Shown here: one piece after another, positions 36,495 through 46,839 of the stretch
Numbering within the stretch: the stretch's first letter is position 1
Layout of the letters: every line of letters begins with the position of its first letter
Assembly: GCF_018918325.1 (NCBI RefSeq)
Contig: NZ_JAHLQH010000043.1
Location: forward strand, 1 to 64,000
Direction of reading: 5' to 3'
Source of the DNA: Clostridium sp. MSJ-8
GTDB lineage: Bacteria; Bacillota; Clostridia; Clostridiales; Clostridiaceae
DNA: 64,000 bases
The notes under the pieces: generated by a model
The model's database searches: none
What the model saw: only the letters and a program-made list of their open reading frames with translations
What the model was told of the DNA's origin: nothing
Program-made: the position numbers and the translations under genes

Positions 36495-37985
36495 TTATCT
36501 CGTTATATATTCGAAAGACATATTAACACTATATATTTTATCTCCATCATTAACCTTATATATATTTTTTAATTCTAATTTATTCTTTAATAACTTATTT
36601 TGAATATGTTTTATATCAGATATATCAAAATATTCAACATCTAGATAGTATGCATCTAAATTAACTATAAGCCTTCCAGATTCAATATTTAAATACTTAT
36701 GTATTTCACTTATAAATTCATTATCTTCTAGTATTTCATAATTATTAACTATGATACAATCAAAATAATTCTTATATATATCATTTTTATATGTATCAAT
36801 ACACTTTATACCTAACTTCTTCAATAGGAAATGTAAACTCTCATTTTCTTCAATTCCAAAATAATTAGCATTATGTAATTTATTCCTTATATAAACAAGG
36901 TTGCTCCCTATCCCACAGTCAATTTCTAATATATTCTTATCAGATTCTTCAACTAATTCCTTGTCATACCTATATAACATCATTGCTCGAGAACTTTTAA
37001 AATCCCATTTTTCTATAAATTTAATATTATTTCTACATAATAAATTATAATATTGCTCTAGGTTATCTCTAAAAGACATCCCACCATAATGATATATAAA
37101 TGAATCCTTACATAAAAGTAGCTTATATCCCTCTGCTATTATCCTTACACTTATATCATCATCTTCATAATTACCAGGTGTAAATCTCTCATCTAATAAT
37201 CCAACTTTGTCTAACACATTTCTCTTAATTAACATGGCAAAGCCAATAAGTTTGGTCCTTTCTTCATAAGAATTCTCATCTGTAATATTATTGACTAATA
37301 TATTATGTTCATATTCTTCCATTGTATCCGCACTTAAATCTACAGTCTGAAAATATGGTACATTATTACTCACTGCACCTGTTGCTCCTATCTCTTCTGA
37401 TGAATATAATCCCATTCTCATATTAAATATAGAATTAGGTTTAATAATAGTGTCATTATTAAGTAAAAAAATATCATTATTCTTAGAAGCTATTTCTATT
37501 CCTTGATTACACCCTTTAGGAAATCCTTTATTATCCTCATTAAATATACATCGTATATCTTGCTGCTCTCTTAACCACTCAGAAGTTCCATCTGTAGAAT
37601 TATTATCTACAACTATTATTTCATATGTAGATTTATTAACATTTTCTCTAATACTATCCACACAATTCTGTGTATATTCTAAATTATTATAAGTTAATAT
37701 GATAAAAGATAGTGGCTTAACTTCAATATTATAATTTTTCTTCAAATTATTCATCTTATTATTTATGTATAATTTATCTTCTTCATCCTTACATAAATAC
37801 AATGCTTGCTCATAACATAGATAAGCTCTGTTATATTCTGATATAGACTTGTAGAATTCACCCATATCATAATATATCTTGCTGAATGTTGGATTGTTTT
37901 TTAATTCTTCTTTTATATTTGATAAAGCTTGTTGTATAATTTTCGAATCATTAATATTATTATTTCTTTTTGCCATTATTATCAT
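36495..37985 (-). CDS. GT2 glycosyltransferase with N-terminal TPR-like and C-terminal methyltransferase-like regions
   Basis: Probably transfers a sugar in glycan or flagellin modification. Residues about 15-75 look like one or two TPR helices (KIYYDMGEFYKSISEYNRAY). A GT-A family 2 domain follows (PLSFIILTYNNLEYTQNCVD, VVDNNSTDGT, LLNNDTI as the metal-binding region, and the downstream YEDDDISVR acidic block). The C-terminal 140 residues begin NILEIDCGIGSNLVYIRNKL, a degenerate SAM-methyltransferase-like or Rossmann segment. It lies immediately upstream of the flagellar operon but ends in its own terminator. Substrate is unknown. Confidence 0.82.
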   Translation of the reverse strand: MIIMAKRNNNINDSKIIQQALSNIKEELKNNPTFSKIYYDMGEFYKSISEYNRAYLCYEQALYLCKDEEDKLYINNKMNNLKKNYNIEVKPLSFIILTYNNLEYTQNCVDSIRENVNKSTYEIIVVDNNSTDGTSEWLREQQDIRCIFNEDNKGFPKGCNQGIEIASKNNDIFLLNNDTIIKPNSIFNMRMGLYSSEEIGATGAVSNNVPYFQTVDLSADTMEEYEHNILVNNITDENSYEERTKLIGFAMLIKRNVLDKVGLLDERFTPGNYEDDDISVRIIAEGYKLLLCKDSFIYHYGGMSFRDNLEQYYNLLCRNNIKFIEKWDFKSSRAMMLYRYDKELVEESDKNILEIDCGIGSNLVYIRNKLHNANYFGIEENESLHFLLKKLGIKCIDTYKNDIYKNYFDCIIVNNYEILEDNEFISEIHKYLNIESGRLIVNLDAYYLDVEYFDISDIKHIQNKLLKNKLELKNIYKVNDGDKIYSVNMSFEYITR

Positions 37986-38022
37986 CTCATTCCTAGTTAT
38001 TAGTTATAATTTCAAAGCATAA

Positions 38023-38062
38023 AAATCCTGCAAGCCTTAATTTATAAGAGCTTTCAGGATTT
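38023..38062 (-). terminator. Terminator downstream of fliB
   Basis: The arms AAATCCTGAAAGC and GCTTGCAGGATTT (one bulge) on the minus strand are followed by TTTTTA. It lies about 45 bases after the stop of the fliB C-terminal frame and separates it from the glycosyltransferase gene at 36495. Confidence 0.8.
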
Positions 38063-38105
38063 CAACTCCACTTATTATTCAACGTACAATAATCCAAAAC
38101 TTTAT

Positions 38106-39298
38106 TTATCTCATAAGTATAAGTAAATATTCCTTAGTCCACAAACCTCTCTCTCCTAGTTTCCTTATTATTTCATTAAAATATTCCTTTGAATTATCAA
38201 CTAACCTAGACAAATTATATATGTTTTCTTTTATATCATTTATATCTATTTTCCCATATTTTATATATTTTAATAAATTCATTGCTTTCAACAACATATA
38301 ACTTATTATTAATCCCCCTATAATATTATCCTTATCTGATTTAAAGTAATTTTCGTATAAATAATATACAATATAATTTTCATATATATAGTCATACATT
38401 TTATATTTTTCATTATATTCATTGTCTATATTTACCCAACGACAATTTACTGTTTCTATTTCCTCTTCTCCTATAAAATCACTTAATATCTCATAACTTT
38501 CATTTAATTCTTTTTTTGAAATATCATTTAATATACATAAACTTAAAACTCTTATTTTTACATGTGATACTTGGGATATTTGTTCTATTTTATCTAACTC
38601 TTTAAGCAATTCTTCAGAATCTATTTCCTGTTTAGTTCGCTGTATAATATTTTCTATGCCTTTATTATTTTTTGATTCAAATAGCTTCTTCACTTCATCT
38701 TGCATTCTTAATACAAAATATAGCCTCTTCCATAGAGATATATCTCTATACTGTATTATATCTATATAAAAACTTCTCACTTCAAAAAATAAGTCATATA
38801 TTTCTTTATCAACATAATCTTTTTTAACAAGCAATTCCCAATCGTTTAATTCTTCTTCACTTAGCACAAAATCCAATGGATCTCTATGCTCACATAACAA
38901 TCTAGCAACTTCTGGGCATAACATAACCAAATTCTTTTCACAAAGATTATTATATTTTTTTATTAATCTTGGATATTTTTTACACGTTATGCACATATTT
39001 TTTCTCCTAATTCATTATATATGCTGCATAATCCATTCTCTGTTAGAAGTGAACATTTTCCATCTTCATTTAGTTTAAATTCAGCATACCATGTATCACT
39101 TTTATTATTACTATTATTAATTATTATTGAATCCTTTAATTTTTCCCCATATTTTCCTCTAACACTTTTATATCTTTTATAACTAACCTCATCTATTGGA
39201 ATAATCCACCCCTTACAACATGTGTTCTCACATTTACCCCCAACACATTTAAAATCATCATAATAACTTGGTTTTAAAACCCTATATAAGCTTTCCAT
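38106..39298 (-). pseudogene. fliB: Frameshifted fliB, flagellin lysine N-methylase
   Basis: FliB methylates Lys side chains of flagellin. The gene is split into two frames. The first (38987-39298) carries the Cys-rich N-terminus CVGGKCENTCCKGWIIPID and ends ELGEKICA-stop. The second (38106-38996) starts MCITCKKYPRLI and continues MLCPEVARLLCEHRDPLDF to the end. Adding one A to the A6 tract at 38998-39003 joins them as GEKN-MCITC, which matches the family's Cys-containing junction. Both halves look well preserved, so this may be a recent mutation, a phase-variable or slippery tract, or a sequencing error. An AGGAG lies just before the second ATG, so separate translation is possible. It is listed as a pseudogene only because the reading frame is broken. 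Confidence 0.8.
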
Positions 39299-39380
39299 AT
39301 TTTTCTCCTTTTAAAACACTTATATTTTACTTAGCTATTTAATAGATCATCATCTCCACAACGTTAATATAATTAAAACA

Positions 39381-39433
39381 GGATAATCATATAATAATTT
39401 AACTTTTTATAGTCATTTCATTAATGATTATCC
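39381..39433 (-). terminator. Probable terminator after the glycosyltransferase at 39448
   Basis: The perfect 10-bp arms GGATAATCAT and ATGATTATCC are separated by 33 AT-rich bases and followed on the minus strand by TGTTTTAATT. It lies 15 bases after the stop codon, ahead of fliB. The long loop makes it weaker than a classical terminator. Confidence 0.45.
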
Positions 39434-39447
39434 ATAATTTGTTTATA

Positions 39448-41802
39448 TTATAAATTTGTTATCTTTTCAAATAGTTTTGATGCTTCATAAATATTAGATA
39501 CATTGTATTTAGAAGCATCTAATATTATGCCACCTAATTCTGTTTTGCCTTCACTATATGTTTTTTTCTTACTAACACTATTAATCTTTTCTTCATCTAT
39601 AACCCTTGGAATTAATGCCTCTTTGTAAATAGTATCATCAAACCACTTTAAAAATTCCTCTCCATGTAGTGATGCTGTATATCTCATATAATGTATCTTT
39701 TTATCATAATAAACATCTCTAACATCAAGTAACCTATAACATTCTATAAACATTTTCTTAAAATCAAAAAGATTATCTATATACTCTATTGGAAATATTC
39801 CTCTAGCTACTGTTCTTAATAAACTATTATATAACGAACTCACATCAGTTCCAAGTTGAGGCATAAGTCTTTCTATATATGACATTGAAAAGCCTCCTAT
39901 ATTATTGGTTCTTTCTACTTCTACAGCATCATTTTTAGCTTTGCTTACATCTTCTATAGCTTTATTTGCTAGATAACCAATGGAACTACTACTCATTCCT
40001 GCAATTGTTATAGGATATTTAATATTTAATATTTCTTTATTTATACCAACATTAATTACTCCCATATATATGTCCTGACATATTCCATCCCATAACCTAC
40101 CAGTTTGTTTATATATTTTCTTTATATAACTCCTCTTAAATCCAGAATTAATATAAAGCATAGGTAAACTATACATTTCTTGAGGATTATTTAATACTTT
40201 GGCTAAATATTCTTCCCTCTCAACCTCATAAAACTCATACTCACCTTTTTTATACTCTCTTGGAACAAATAATTCATTTTCTTGTCCTCCATTAAATCCA
40301 GGCCATGCATAAAATCCTCTTTCCCACTGTATTAAATCCTCTTTAGGATACTTATTTATTACTTCATCAATAACCTTTAATCCCCATGGAAGTAGTGCAT
40401 CATCAGAGCCTATCGATATAATAAACTCACCTTTTGCTTTTAAATATACAAATTCAAAACTCTTTGAAAGATGTAAGTTTCTAGGAGTTTTATAATATTT
40501 AATTCTTGGATCATTTATTTCTCTACATAATTCATAAACTTCAGTATTACCATTAGTAGAATTATCACTTATTACTATTTCATAACTTCCCTGATATCTT
40601 TGATTTAAACATGTTTTTATTGTTTCTTTTAATGTATAAGAAGAATTTCTAGCTGGAATAACTATAGAAAATTTACATTCTGAAGGTTTATTTATTTCCT
40701 TTTCTACATCAAGGCAATATATTCTACTTATATATGATAAATAATTACCTACCCATCCAAAGGCCATATTTTCTTCTCTATATTCAGCTTCAAATTGTGA
40801 TAATCGCCCTAATCTCTTTTTCATTTGTGGTCTTAAGGATAACTCATCAATAAGTTTTCCACTAGTAATTACTGTTGCTAAATCATCTTTTGTATAATTC
40901 TTACAAATATAATCTATAACATAATCTATATTATCTCCTATAACCTCTCCATCTTTAACTAACTTAATAGGATTGATTAATTTTATGCCTTCATAATACT
41001 CTTCACTATTCTCAATACTAACATTAACAGTATCTTTTATATTTATCTTTTCATTTACTTTAGCTTCTATAGGATTATTTATTATAAAAACTTGTTTGTT
41101 AAATTTATTAATAATATGAGCAGCTACTTCATAATCTTTAACATTGCCATCTATAACTAATATAAATGTTTCTCTATCTTCACTTTCTAACATTTCTTTT
41201 AAATATCCAACATTAAGCATATTTATAATCCACTCTCTATGAGTTGTAGAATAATTGTATTTATCATAATCAGCTACACCCATTTTATCCAACAAAAACA
41301 TAATCAACAAATATAATATTTTATTTTCAAAAATTAACGAACAATCTTGAATTTCTAACAAATGCTTTAAAATTTGTTTTGAATCAGCACCATCTAAAAA
41401 TTTATTTTCATTATCATCTAATCTTTTAATGTTTTCATCTATTACTTTTTCACATTCTATTTTTTCTTCTTCACTACATTCTAAATATGCAGCAGTTATT
41501 CTATTTCTATAAGAATCAGAATAATCATAATATATAGAATTAATTTTTGAATATAATCTCATGTAATCACTTACAGAATTGTAATTATATACCCCCCAAC
41601 CTTTTTCACTTAAAATATTCCATATTTCACCATAATCTTTTTTAGTCTTATAAATTAATCTTGCCTTTAAAATAAACCATTGCAATCTCACAGGTTTTAT
41701 CATGTATAATTGTTCTAACTTCTCTTCTGCTTCTTTAAAATTATTTTTATTAATTTCATTATCTATTTCTTCTAACTTTAAAAAGTATTTTTTTTCTTCC
41801 AT
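39448..41802 (-). CDS. Large GT2-domain glycosyltransferase, 784 residues
   Basis: The catalytic GT-A domain begins near residue 385 (FSIVIPARNSSYTLKETIKT, then YEIVISDNSTNG, and GSDDALLPWG as the metal/nucleotide DD motif). The first 380 residues are helical and repeat-like at the start (LEEIDNEINKNNFKEAEEKL resembles a TPR helix), then a Rossmann-like stretch (RETFILVIDGNVKDYEVAAH). It resembles large glycosyltransferases of flagellin-glycosylation islands. It follows the nucleotidyltransferase-fusion gene by 24 bases and probably shares its transcript. The sugar and acceptor are unknown. Confidence 0.8.
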   Translation of the reverse strand: MEEKKYFLKLEEIDNEINKNNFKEAEEKLEQLYMIKPVRLQWFILKARLIYKTKKDYGEIWNILSEKGWGVYNYNSVSDYMRLYSKINSIYYDYSDSYRNRITAAYLECSEEEKIECEKVIDENIKRLDDNENKFLDGADSKQILKHLLEIQDCSLIFENKILYLLIMFLLDKMGVADYDKYNYSTTHREWIINMLNVGYLKEMLESEDRETFILVIDGNVKDYEVAAHIINKFNKQVFIINNPIEAKVNEKINIKDTVNVSIENSEEYYEGIKLINPIKLVKDGEVIGDNIDYVIDYICKNYTKDDLATVITSGKLIDELSLRPQMKKRLGRLSQFEAEYREENMAFGWVGNYLSYISRIYCLDVEKEINKPSECKFSIVIPARNSSYTLKETIKTCLNQRYQGSYEIVISDNSTNGNTEVYELCREINDPRIKYYKTPRNLHLSKSFEFVYLKAKGEFIISIGSDDALLPWGLKVIDEVINKYPKEDLIQWERGFYAWPGFNGGQENELFVPREYKKGEYEFYEVEREEYLAKVLNNPQEMYSLPMLYINSGFKRSYIKKIYKQTGRLWDGICQDIYMGVINVGINKEILNIKYPITIAGMSSSSIGYLANKAIEDVSKAKNDAVEVERTNNIGGFSMSYIERLMPQLGTDVSSLYNSLLRTVARGIFPIEYIDNLFDFKKMFIECYRLLDVRDVYYDKKIHYMRYTASLHGEEFLKWFDDTIYKEALIPRVIDEEKINSVSKKKTYSEGKTELGGIILDASKYNVSNIYEASKLFEKITNL

Positions 41803-41826
41803 TTAATTCTCCTTAAAACACACCTT

Positions 41827-43911
41827 TTATAGATATTTTTCACATAAAAATTCAAAAGTACTTTCCGGAACTATATTCTTGATTTCATCAATATTAGACT
41901 CTTTAATTAATTTTCTTACATAAGATGCACTTATTATCCTATTATTATAATGCAATCTCGGAATTTCTATAAAATCTATTCCATTTGCAATTAACGTTTT
42001 ACGCATTTCTTCATTATATTGTCTAGTTATGTTATCTATAGGTTCTTCTCCTGCAAACCTTATCTTTATATTCATATATGGGGCAATATATCTTGAAAAT
42101 ATATTAATATCATTTGTTGCATCTATTACTACATCTTGTTCTTTTTCTTTTTCAAAATAACTAGGCAATGTAGTATAAGATAAAATAAATTTACCTGAAG
42201 GAATTACAGATACATTTTCTAAATGAGCTACGCCTCTTTTTACTAATTCAAATCTTTCATTAAATTTAAAAAATGACTTATCTTCTTCTACTACAAATAT
42301 ATATAAATAGTCCACTTGCTTCATTGCTTCTTCTATTAAATACAAGTGTCCTTTAGTAAACGGGTTGCAATTCATAACTATGGCCCCTACATTTTCCAAG
42401 TTACTTTTATATTTAGAAATTGAATTCAAATATTTATTTAACTTCTTTTTTTCGCTATTACTTAATAAATCTATTTTTTCATCTTCTATATATTTAGTTT
42501 TACTTATAAACTTTTTCAAAAATTTATTATATAATTCTTCTGATAAGATTTTAACCCCCCTTTTATTAAGGTGAATAGGTTGATCAAAGAAATAATCTAA
42601 ATCAGGATTTCTATTCTTTAACATATCAGCTATATCATAATCGATCTTATATGAAATTTTTAGTTTATTTAAAATCTCTTTAGAAAACCTATTAATGTTG
42701 ATAACAATATCTTCTTCTCTGATATTCAAACTATTAACAATTTCTCTATATTTCCAAAAATCCATCTCAAATACAGGAATCGATATAATACTATATAATT
42801 CTCCAAAATCCTTCTCTATTTCTTTTATTAAAGTATATTGCAAACTTTCCTCAAAAGTTGTTTCTGTTATTGTCGCCACACACTCAGGAACAATTAAATA
42901 AATTATTCTATTTCCATTACCATATTTAAAACAACTTACGTTTTTATTATCTTGAAGTTCTATAGTTATTTTATTATTATATATTTCCTTTTCTTTTTTC
43001 TTTTTTTCTATAAATTCTTCGACACTTAATCCTGAAACTTTTTTAAACTCATCTTTTTTTATACTAGAATCTTTATATTTCTCGATCCAAGCTCCAAAAA
43101 TCATATATTTATTTCTAAAAGCTTCACCTTTACTCTCAAATGTTAAATCATAGATTTCTGGACATGAACAAACTAACACATTATCCAAGCCTTTATTTTT
43201 CATTTCTTCTTTGAATAACAAACACTCATATAATCGATTTAAAAAGCCCAATTTTCTAAAAATATCAATAAAAAAAAATTCATGATAAGATTTCTTTTCA
43301 TTGACATATGCCGAATTTCCTTCTGAGTAAATATTTAACCTTGAAAAAGTAGGATATCCTTCATCTTTAGTTTCTATATTAAAAATTTGTTTCCATCTTG
43401 AACCTATAACTACCACTGGAAAATTTCTATTAATTAGTATTTTATATAATCGATATGCCCATTCATTTAAATCATAAATATATACACAAGAAACATTAGG
43501 ATACAAATCATTTATAAATAAATTATCTTTTTTCTCTTCTAAGGCATGAATTACACTTTCTAAAAAATAATACTCTATACCTTTTTCACTACTATAACAA
43601 AAAGTTAACAAATCTCCATTATTGTTAAACACAGGCAAAATTTCCAAGTCTTTATTATCAAAAATTTTATTTGCATCTTGAAAAATATTTTCAGAAGCTA
43701 TAATATATTCTTTTTGTAATTCAACAGAATTCTTATTTTTAGAATGAAGTAATGTTTTATATGTAACAATTCCTAAAAATTCACTATTTTCATCGTATAC
43801 CACTATAACATCTTCCATATTTTCTTCCTGAATTAGAAATAAGAAAAGTTTACTTCTATTTAATTCTGCTTGTGATATAAAATGAACTTTCCTATCATAG
43901 AAACATATCAT
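41827..43911 (-). CDS. CBS / SGNH-like / CitC-like nucleotidyltransferase fusion protein
   Basis: A 694-residue multi-domain protein. The N-terminus resembles half a CBS pair (DVIVVYDENSEFLGIVTYKT and ILPVFNNNGDLLTFCYSS). A Rossmann-like stretch follows (YIYDLNEWAYRLYKILINR). A middle region ending PIHLNKRGVKILSEELY is reminiscent of the C-terminal Asp-x-x-His part of SGNH hydrolases. The C-terminal 190 residues match the citrate-lyase-ligase type nucleotidyltransferase: AIVMNCNPFTKGHLYLIEEA (HxGH-like TKGH), FVVEEDKSFF and ISASYVRKLIKE. It should activate a carboxylate or phosphate group by adenylylation or cytidylylation. No citrate lyase genes are nearby. ATGA overlap couples it to the glycosyltransferase upstream. 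Confidence 0.75.
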   Translation of the reverse strand: MICFYDRKVHFISQAELNRSKLFLFLIQEENMEDVIVVYDENSEFLGIVTYKTLLHSKNKNSVELQKEYIIASENIFQDANKIFDNKDLEILPVFNNNGDLLTFCYSSEKGIEYYFLESVIHALEEKKDNLFINDLYPNVSCVYIYDLNEWAYRLYKILINRNFPVVVIGSRWKQIFNIETKDEGYPTFSRLNIYSEGNSAYVNEKKSYHEFFFIDIFRKLGFLNRLYECLLFKEEMKNKGLDNVLVCSCPEIYDLTFESKGEAFRNKYMIFGAWIEKYKDSSIKKDEFKKVSGLSVEEFIEKKKKEKEIYNNKITIELQDNKNVSCFKYGNGNRIIYLIVPECVATITETTFEESLQYTLIKEIEKDFGELYSIISIPVFEMDFWKYREIVNSLNIREEDIVININRFSKEILNKLKISYKIDYDIADMLKNRNPDLDYFFDQPIHLNKRGVKILSEELYNKFLKKFISKTKYIEDEKIDLLSNSEKKKLNKYLNSISKYKSNLENVGAIVMNCNPFTKGHLYLIEEAMKQVDYLYIFVVEEDKSFFKFNERFELVKRGVAHLENVSVIPSGKFILSYTTLPSYFEKEKEQDVVIDATNDINIFSRYIAPYMNIKIRFAGEEPIDNITRQYNEEMRKTLIANGIDFIEIPRLHYNNRIISASYVRKLIKESNIDEIKNIVPESTFEFLCEKYL

Positions 43912-44972
43912 AATACCACTCCTTTTTTATTAATTACCTTATAACCCTCTGGAGGATTATACGACTTTATTCTTCTTTCAATACTTATATATTTATTATT
44001 ATTTAATCTATTTAATGCTTCTTCTTTTGGTATTTCCAAGCATTCCTTTAACTCCTTATACAAATCATTTTGTATTATTTCTCTTTTGAATGCAGGTGCT
44101 ATAAATAAATACTTTTCAGCTATATCATTTAATCCATTCTTTATCATTTTAATAGCATATCTTAAGCACATATCTCCAAGTTTTTTTACTGCTTCATCAT
44201 ACCTTGTTAAAGGTTTTTGTAAATTGAATAAAACTGATAATTCTTTAAATGCATTTAAAAGATTATAATGTTCAAAAATACCCACTAGATTTTTTTCTGA
44301 TACACTAGTTTCATTTCCACTATGAACCCTATATTGCATCAATGGTTCCTTAATGTAAGCAACATCACCAAAACAACAATATAAGAAGTTATTATACCAA
44401 TCTCCTGCTACTTGAAAATGTCTTTCATAATTTTTTCGCATAGCTATAATTGAACTTCTTATCATTCTTTGCCCTGGTATAGCAATTCCTGCCATCATAT
44501 GTACAGCTGCCTGACTTTCTCCATCTATGATACAACTTTCATTATAAAAAGAGGCTCCTTTTGTTATCATGTTATTTTCATCTATTTCATCTCTATGAGT
44601 AATCACTTCAACAACATTTGGATTATTATTTAAAATATCAACGCATCTTTCAACAAATGTTTCCTTAATTATGTCATCACTAGCTAATACATATAAATAA
44701 TCCCCATTAATATCTCTCATAGATAATTTTGAATTAACTGAACTTCCTAAATTTTCTTTATTATTTGCTATTGAATAAAAATAACCTCTTTTTTTAAATT
44801 TTTCTCTATAGCTATATGCAATATCATATGAATTATCTGTAGAACAATTATCTCTAAAAAAAACTTCTATATTATCATAAGTTTGATTTAATATACTATC
44901 TAAACAATCTGGTAAATATCTTGCATAATTATAATTAGGAATACATATACTTACTAATGGCTTATCACTCAA
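43908..44972 (-). CDS. GT2 family glycosyltransferase (paralogue of the gene at 49390)
   Basis: Family 2 GT-A fold. SICIPNYNYARYLPDCLDSI opens the domain, FFRDNCSTDNS follows, and YVLASDD is the DxD-equivalent. The C-terminal 150 residues are helical (KPLTRYDEAVKKLGDMCLRY) and shared with the 49390 gene. The start is TTG after AAAGGGGGG. The stop overlaps the next ATG, so it is co-translated with the nucleotidyltransferase fusion. It probably adds a sugar to flagellin or a lipid-linked glycan; substrate unknown. Confidence 0.88.
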   Translation of the reverse strand: MSDKPLVSICIPNYNYARYLPDCLDSILNQTYDNIEVFFRDNCSTDNSYDIAYSYREKFKKRGYFYSIANNKENLGSSVNSKLSMRDINGDYLYVLASDDIIKETFVERCVDILNNNPNVVEVITHRDEIDENNMITKGASFYNESCIIDGESQAAVHMMAGIAIPGQRMIRSSIIAMRKNYERHFQVAGDWYNNFLYCCFGDVAYIKEPLMQYRVHSGNETSVSEKNLVGIFEHYNLLNAFKELSVLFNLQKPLTRYDEAVKKLGDMCLRYAIKMIKNGLNDIAEKYLFIAPAFKREIIQNDLYKELKECLEIPKEEALNRLNNNKYISIERRIKSYNPPEGYKVINKKGVVL

Positions 44973-45002
44973 TTTATTCCCCCCTTTACATCAATTCATA
45001 AT

Positions 45003-46799
45003 CTATAATTTAATGTTATAAAACTTCCTTGTATTCTTATACTTTTCACTTTTCCAACTAGGGAAAGTAGAATTTTTTAAATTGTTCAAAATCTCCTTAT
45101 CATCTAATTCATTAATTTCATCTTCATTATTATCATAAATACAATAATACTTCTTTGTATAATCATAAAATAGAACTGCTTTATATTTTTCAGTCCTAAA
45201 ACATTTAAAGGCTCTTCCACTATCATAATCATTTCTTTTCTTTGCAACATTCAAATTGTATTCTGCATAAGTAAAATCTCTGTCAACTTCAACGTAATCT
45301 CTTTGATTAATACCTTCAAATACATCTCTATTATTAATTAAATTTATAATTAAATCTTTTGTATCTAAATGACTAAATAATGGTGTATACTCATACTTTT
45401 TATTTATATTTAAAACAATATAAGGAATATGTATATAGTCTTCACAATAATAATTATTATCTTTTATATTTTTATCATTTTGAATAATAGCACCATGATC
45501 TGAAAATAAAATAACTCTTGTTTCATCACCAACAATATTCATAAAAAATTCTATTTGACTATCTATGTATTTTAATGCTTCGTTATGCTGAAATTCTTCT
45601 AAATCAACATCTTCTATCGTATCTAACCAAAAAGCAGGAATCTTTTTTAATCTTTTTTTATTGACACCTGAAAAAAATGGTTGATGTGATTCTAAAAAAT
45701 GTAAACAATATAATGTGTTAGTATCACTATTTAATGCATTACATAACCCTCTCCATATTATTTCACTAATATTGCTATTACTTTTATTAATTATATTCTC
45801 TTCTTTAAATAATCTTGTTCTACACCCCGCATATTTAAACTCATAATTTAGCTTTTTTATTTCTTTAAATAAGTCTTCATCCTCATCTATTAAATTTTTG
45901 TCATATACATCATCATCTAAATATTTTTTCCCTGTAAACAATGTTAACAAACTACCAGTAGTATATGGTACATGGGTAAATGCATTTTTTATAATTACTC
46001 CGTTACTAGCTCTCTTTTTTACATACTTCATTTTATTACCATCAAAAACATCTTTATATCTTAGTGCATCACATATTAACATAAACACAGAATTTGTATT
46101 TGTATTTTTTCTTATAAATTCAAATTTAATCTCATTAAGAATAGATTCTATTTTTTCTTTTAACACTATTATATTACCCTTATTATACTTGCTAATATAA
46201 ATTTCCATAAATTTAATTGAGTTTACAAAATCCCTAATATCCAGATAATTATAGATTAAGCTTAATAGATATCTTTCTTGATTTGTTTTTTTATATTTTA
46301 TATATATATAATTTAACTTATAATACTTATCATTATAATTAACCTCATAGAAAGCATTTTTTAATGCCATTCCTCGTTTACTTAATTCATCATATAGCAT
46401 TATGTATTCACAATAAGGCTTTATTTTTTTTAATTCTGTTTTTATTTCTTTTGAATATCCTAAGGAAGGTATTAATACAATATCAAAATCATATTCATTC
46501 ACATCATTATATCCAATTACATTATAACCACTTAATTTATATCCATAATTATATTTATCAATTATACATACTATTTTATCCTTATTTTCTTTTACAATAT
46601 CCAATATTTCAGTAGTAGAAACACCTGCTGTAGCAATAGCAATTCTTTTATTACTCAACATATCATTCCAGATGTTAATAATCATTTTATTAACATTCGA
46701 TTCTCCACATTCTATTTTGTATTGTTCTTGAATTTCTTGTTCATATATATCAATATTTGATTCATTTATAGCTTTTAATAATTGTGAATTATAATCCAT
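45003..46799 (-). CDS. Rossmann-like module fused to a sulfatase / alkaline-phosphatase-fold domain
   Basis: The N-terminal 145 residues carry a Rossmann-like module (RIAIATAGVSTTEILDIVKE, VCIIDKYNYGYKL, DFDIVLIPSLGYSKEI). The C-terminal part has the metal-centre architecture of the sulfatase/phosphoethanolamine-transferase superfamily: NSVFMLICDALRYKD (first metal Asp), HVPYTTGSLLTLFTGKKY around the expected nucleophile Thr/Ser, HFLESHQPFF and VILFSDHGAI. No membrane helices are visible, unlike lipid-A EptA proteins, so it is probably cytosolic. It may transfer or remove a phosphate- or sulfate-linked group on the glycan precursor. Activity is not determined. Confidence 0.75.
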   Translation of the reverse strand: MDYNSQLLKAINESNIDIYEQEIQEQYKIECGESNVNKMIINIWNDMLSNKRIAIATAGVSTTEILDIVKENKDKIVCIIDKYNYGYKLSGYNVIGYNDVNEYDFDIVLIPSLGYSKEIKTELKKIKPYCEYIMLYDELSKRGMALKNAFYEVNYNDKYYKLNYIYIKYKKTNQERYLLSLIYNYLDIRDFVNSIKFMEIYISKYNKGNIIVLKEKIESILNEIKFEFIRKNTNTNSVFMLICDALRYKDVFDGNKMKYVKKRASNGVIIKNAFTHVPYTTGSLLTLFTGKKYLDDDVYDKNLIDEDEDLFKEIKKLNYEFKYAGCRTRLFKEENIINKSNSNISEIIWRGLCNALNSDTNTLYCLHFLESHQPFFSGVNKKRLKKIPAFWLDTIEDVDLEEFQHNEALKYIDSQIEFFMNIVGDETRVILFSDHGAIIQNDKNIKDNNYYCEDYIHIPYIVLNINKKYEYTPLFSHLDTKDLIINLINNRDVFEGINQRDYVEVDRDFTYAEYNLNVAKKRNDYDSGRAFKCFRTEKYKAVLFYDYTKKYYCIYDNNEDEINELDDKEILNNLKNSTFPSWKSEKYKNTRKFYNIKL

Positions 46800-46839
46800 A
46801 TATTATCTTCTCCCTCCTTATTAGATATTCTGTATACAA

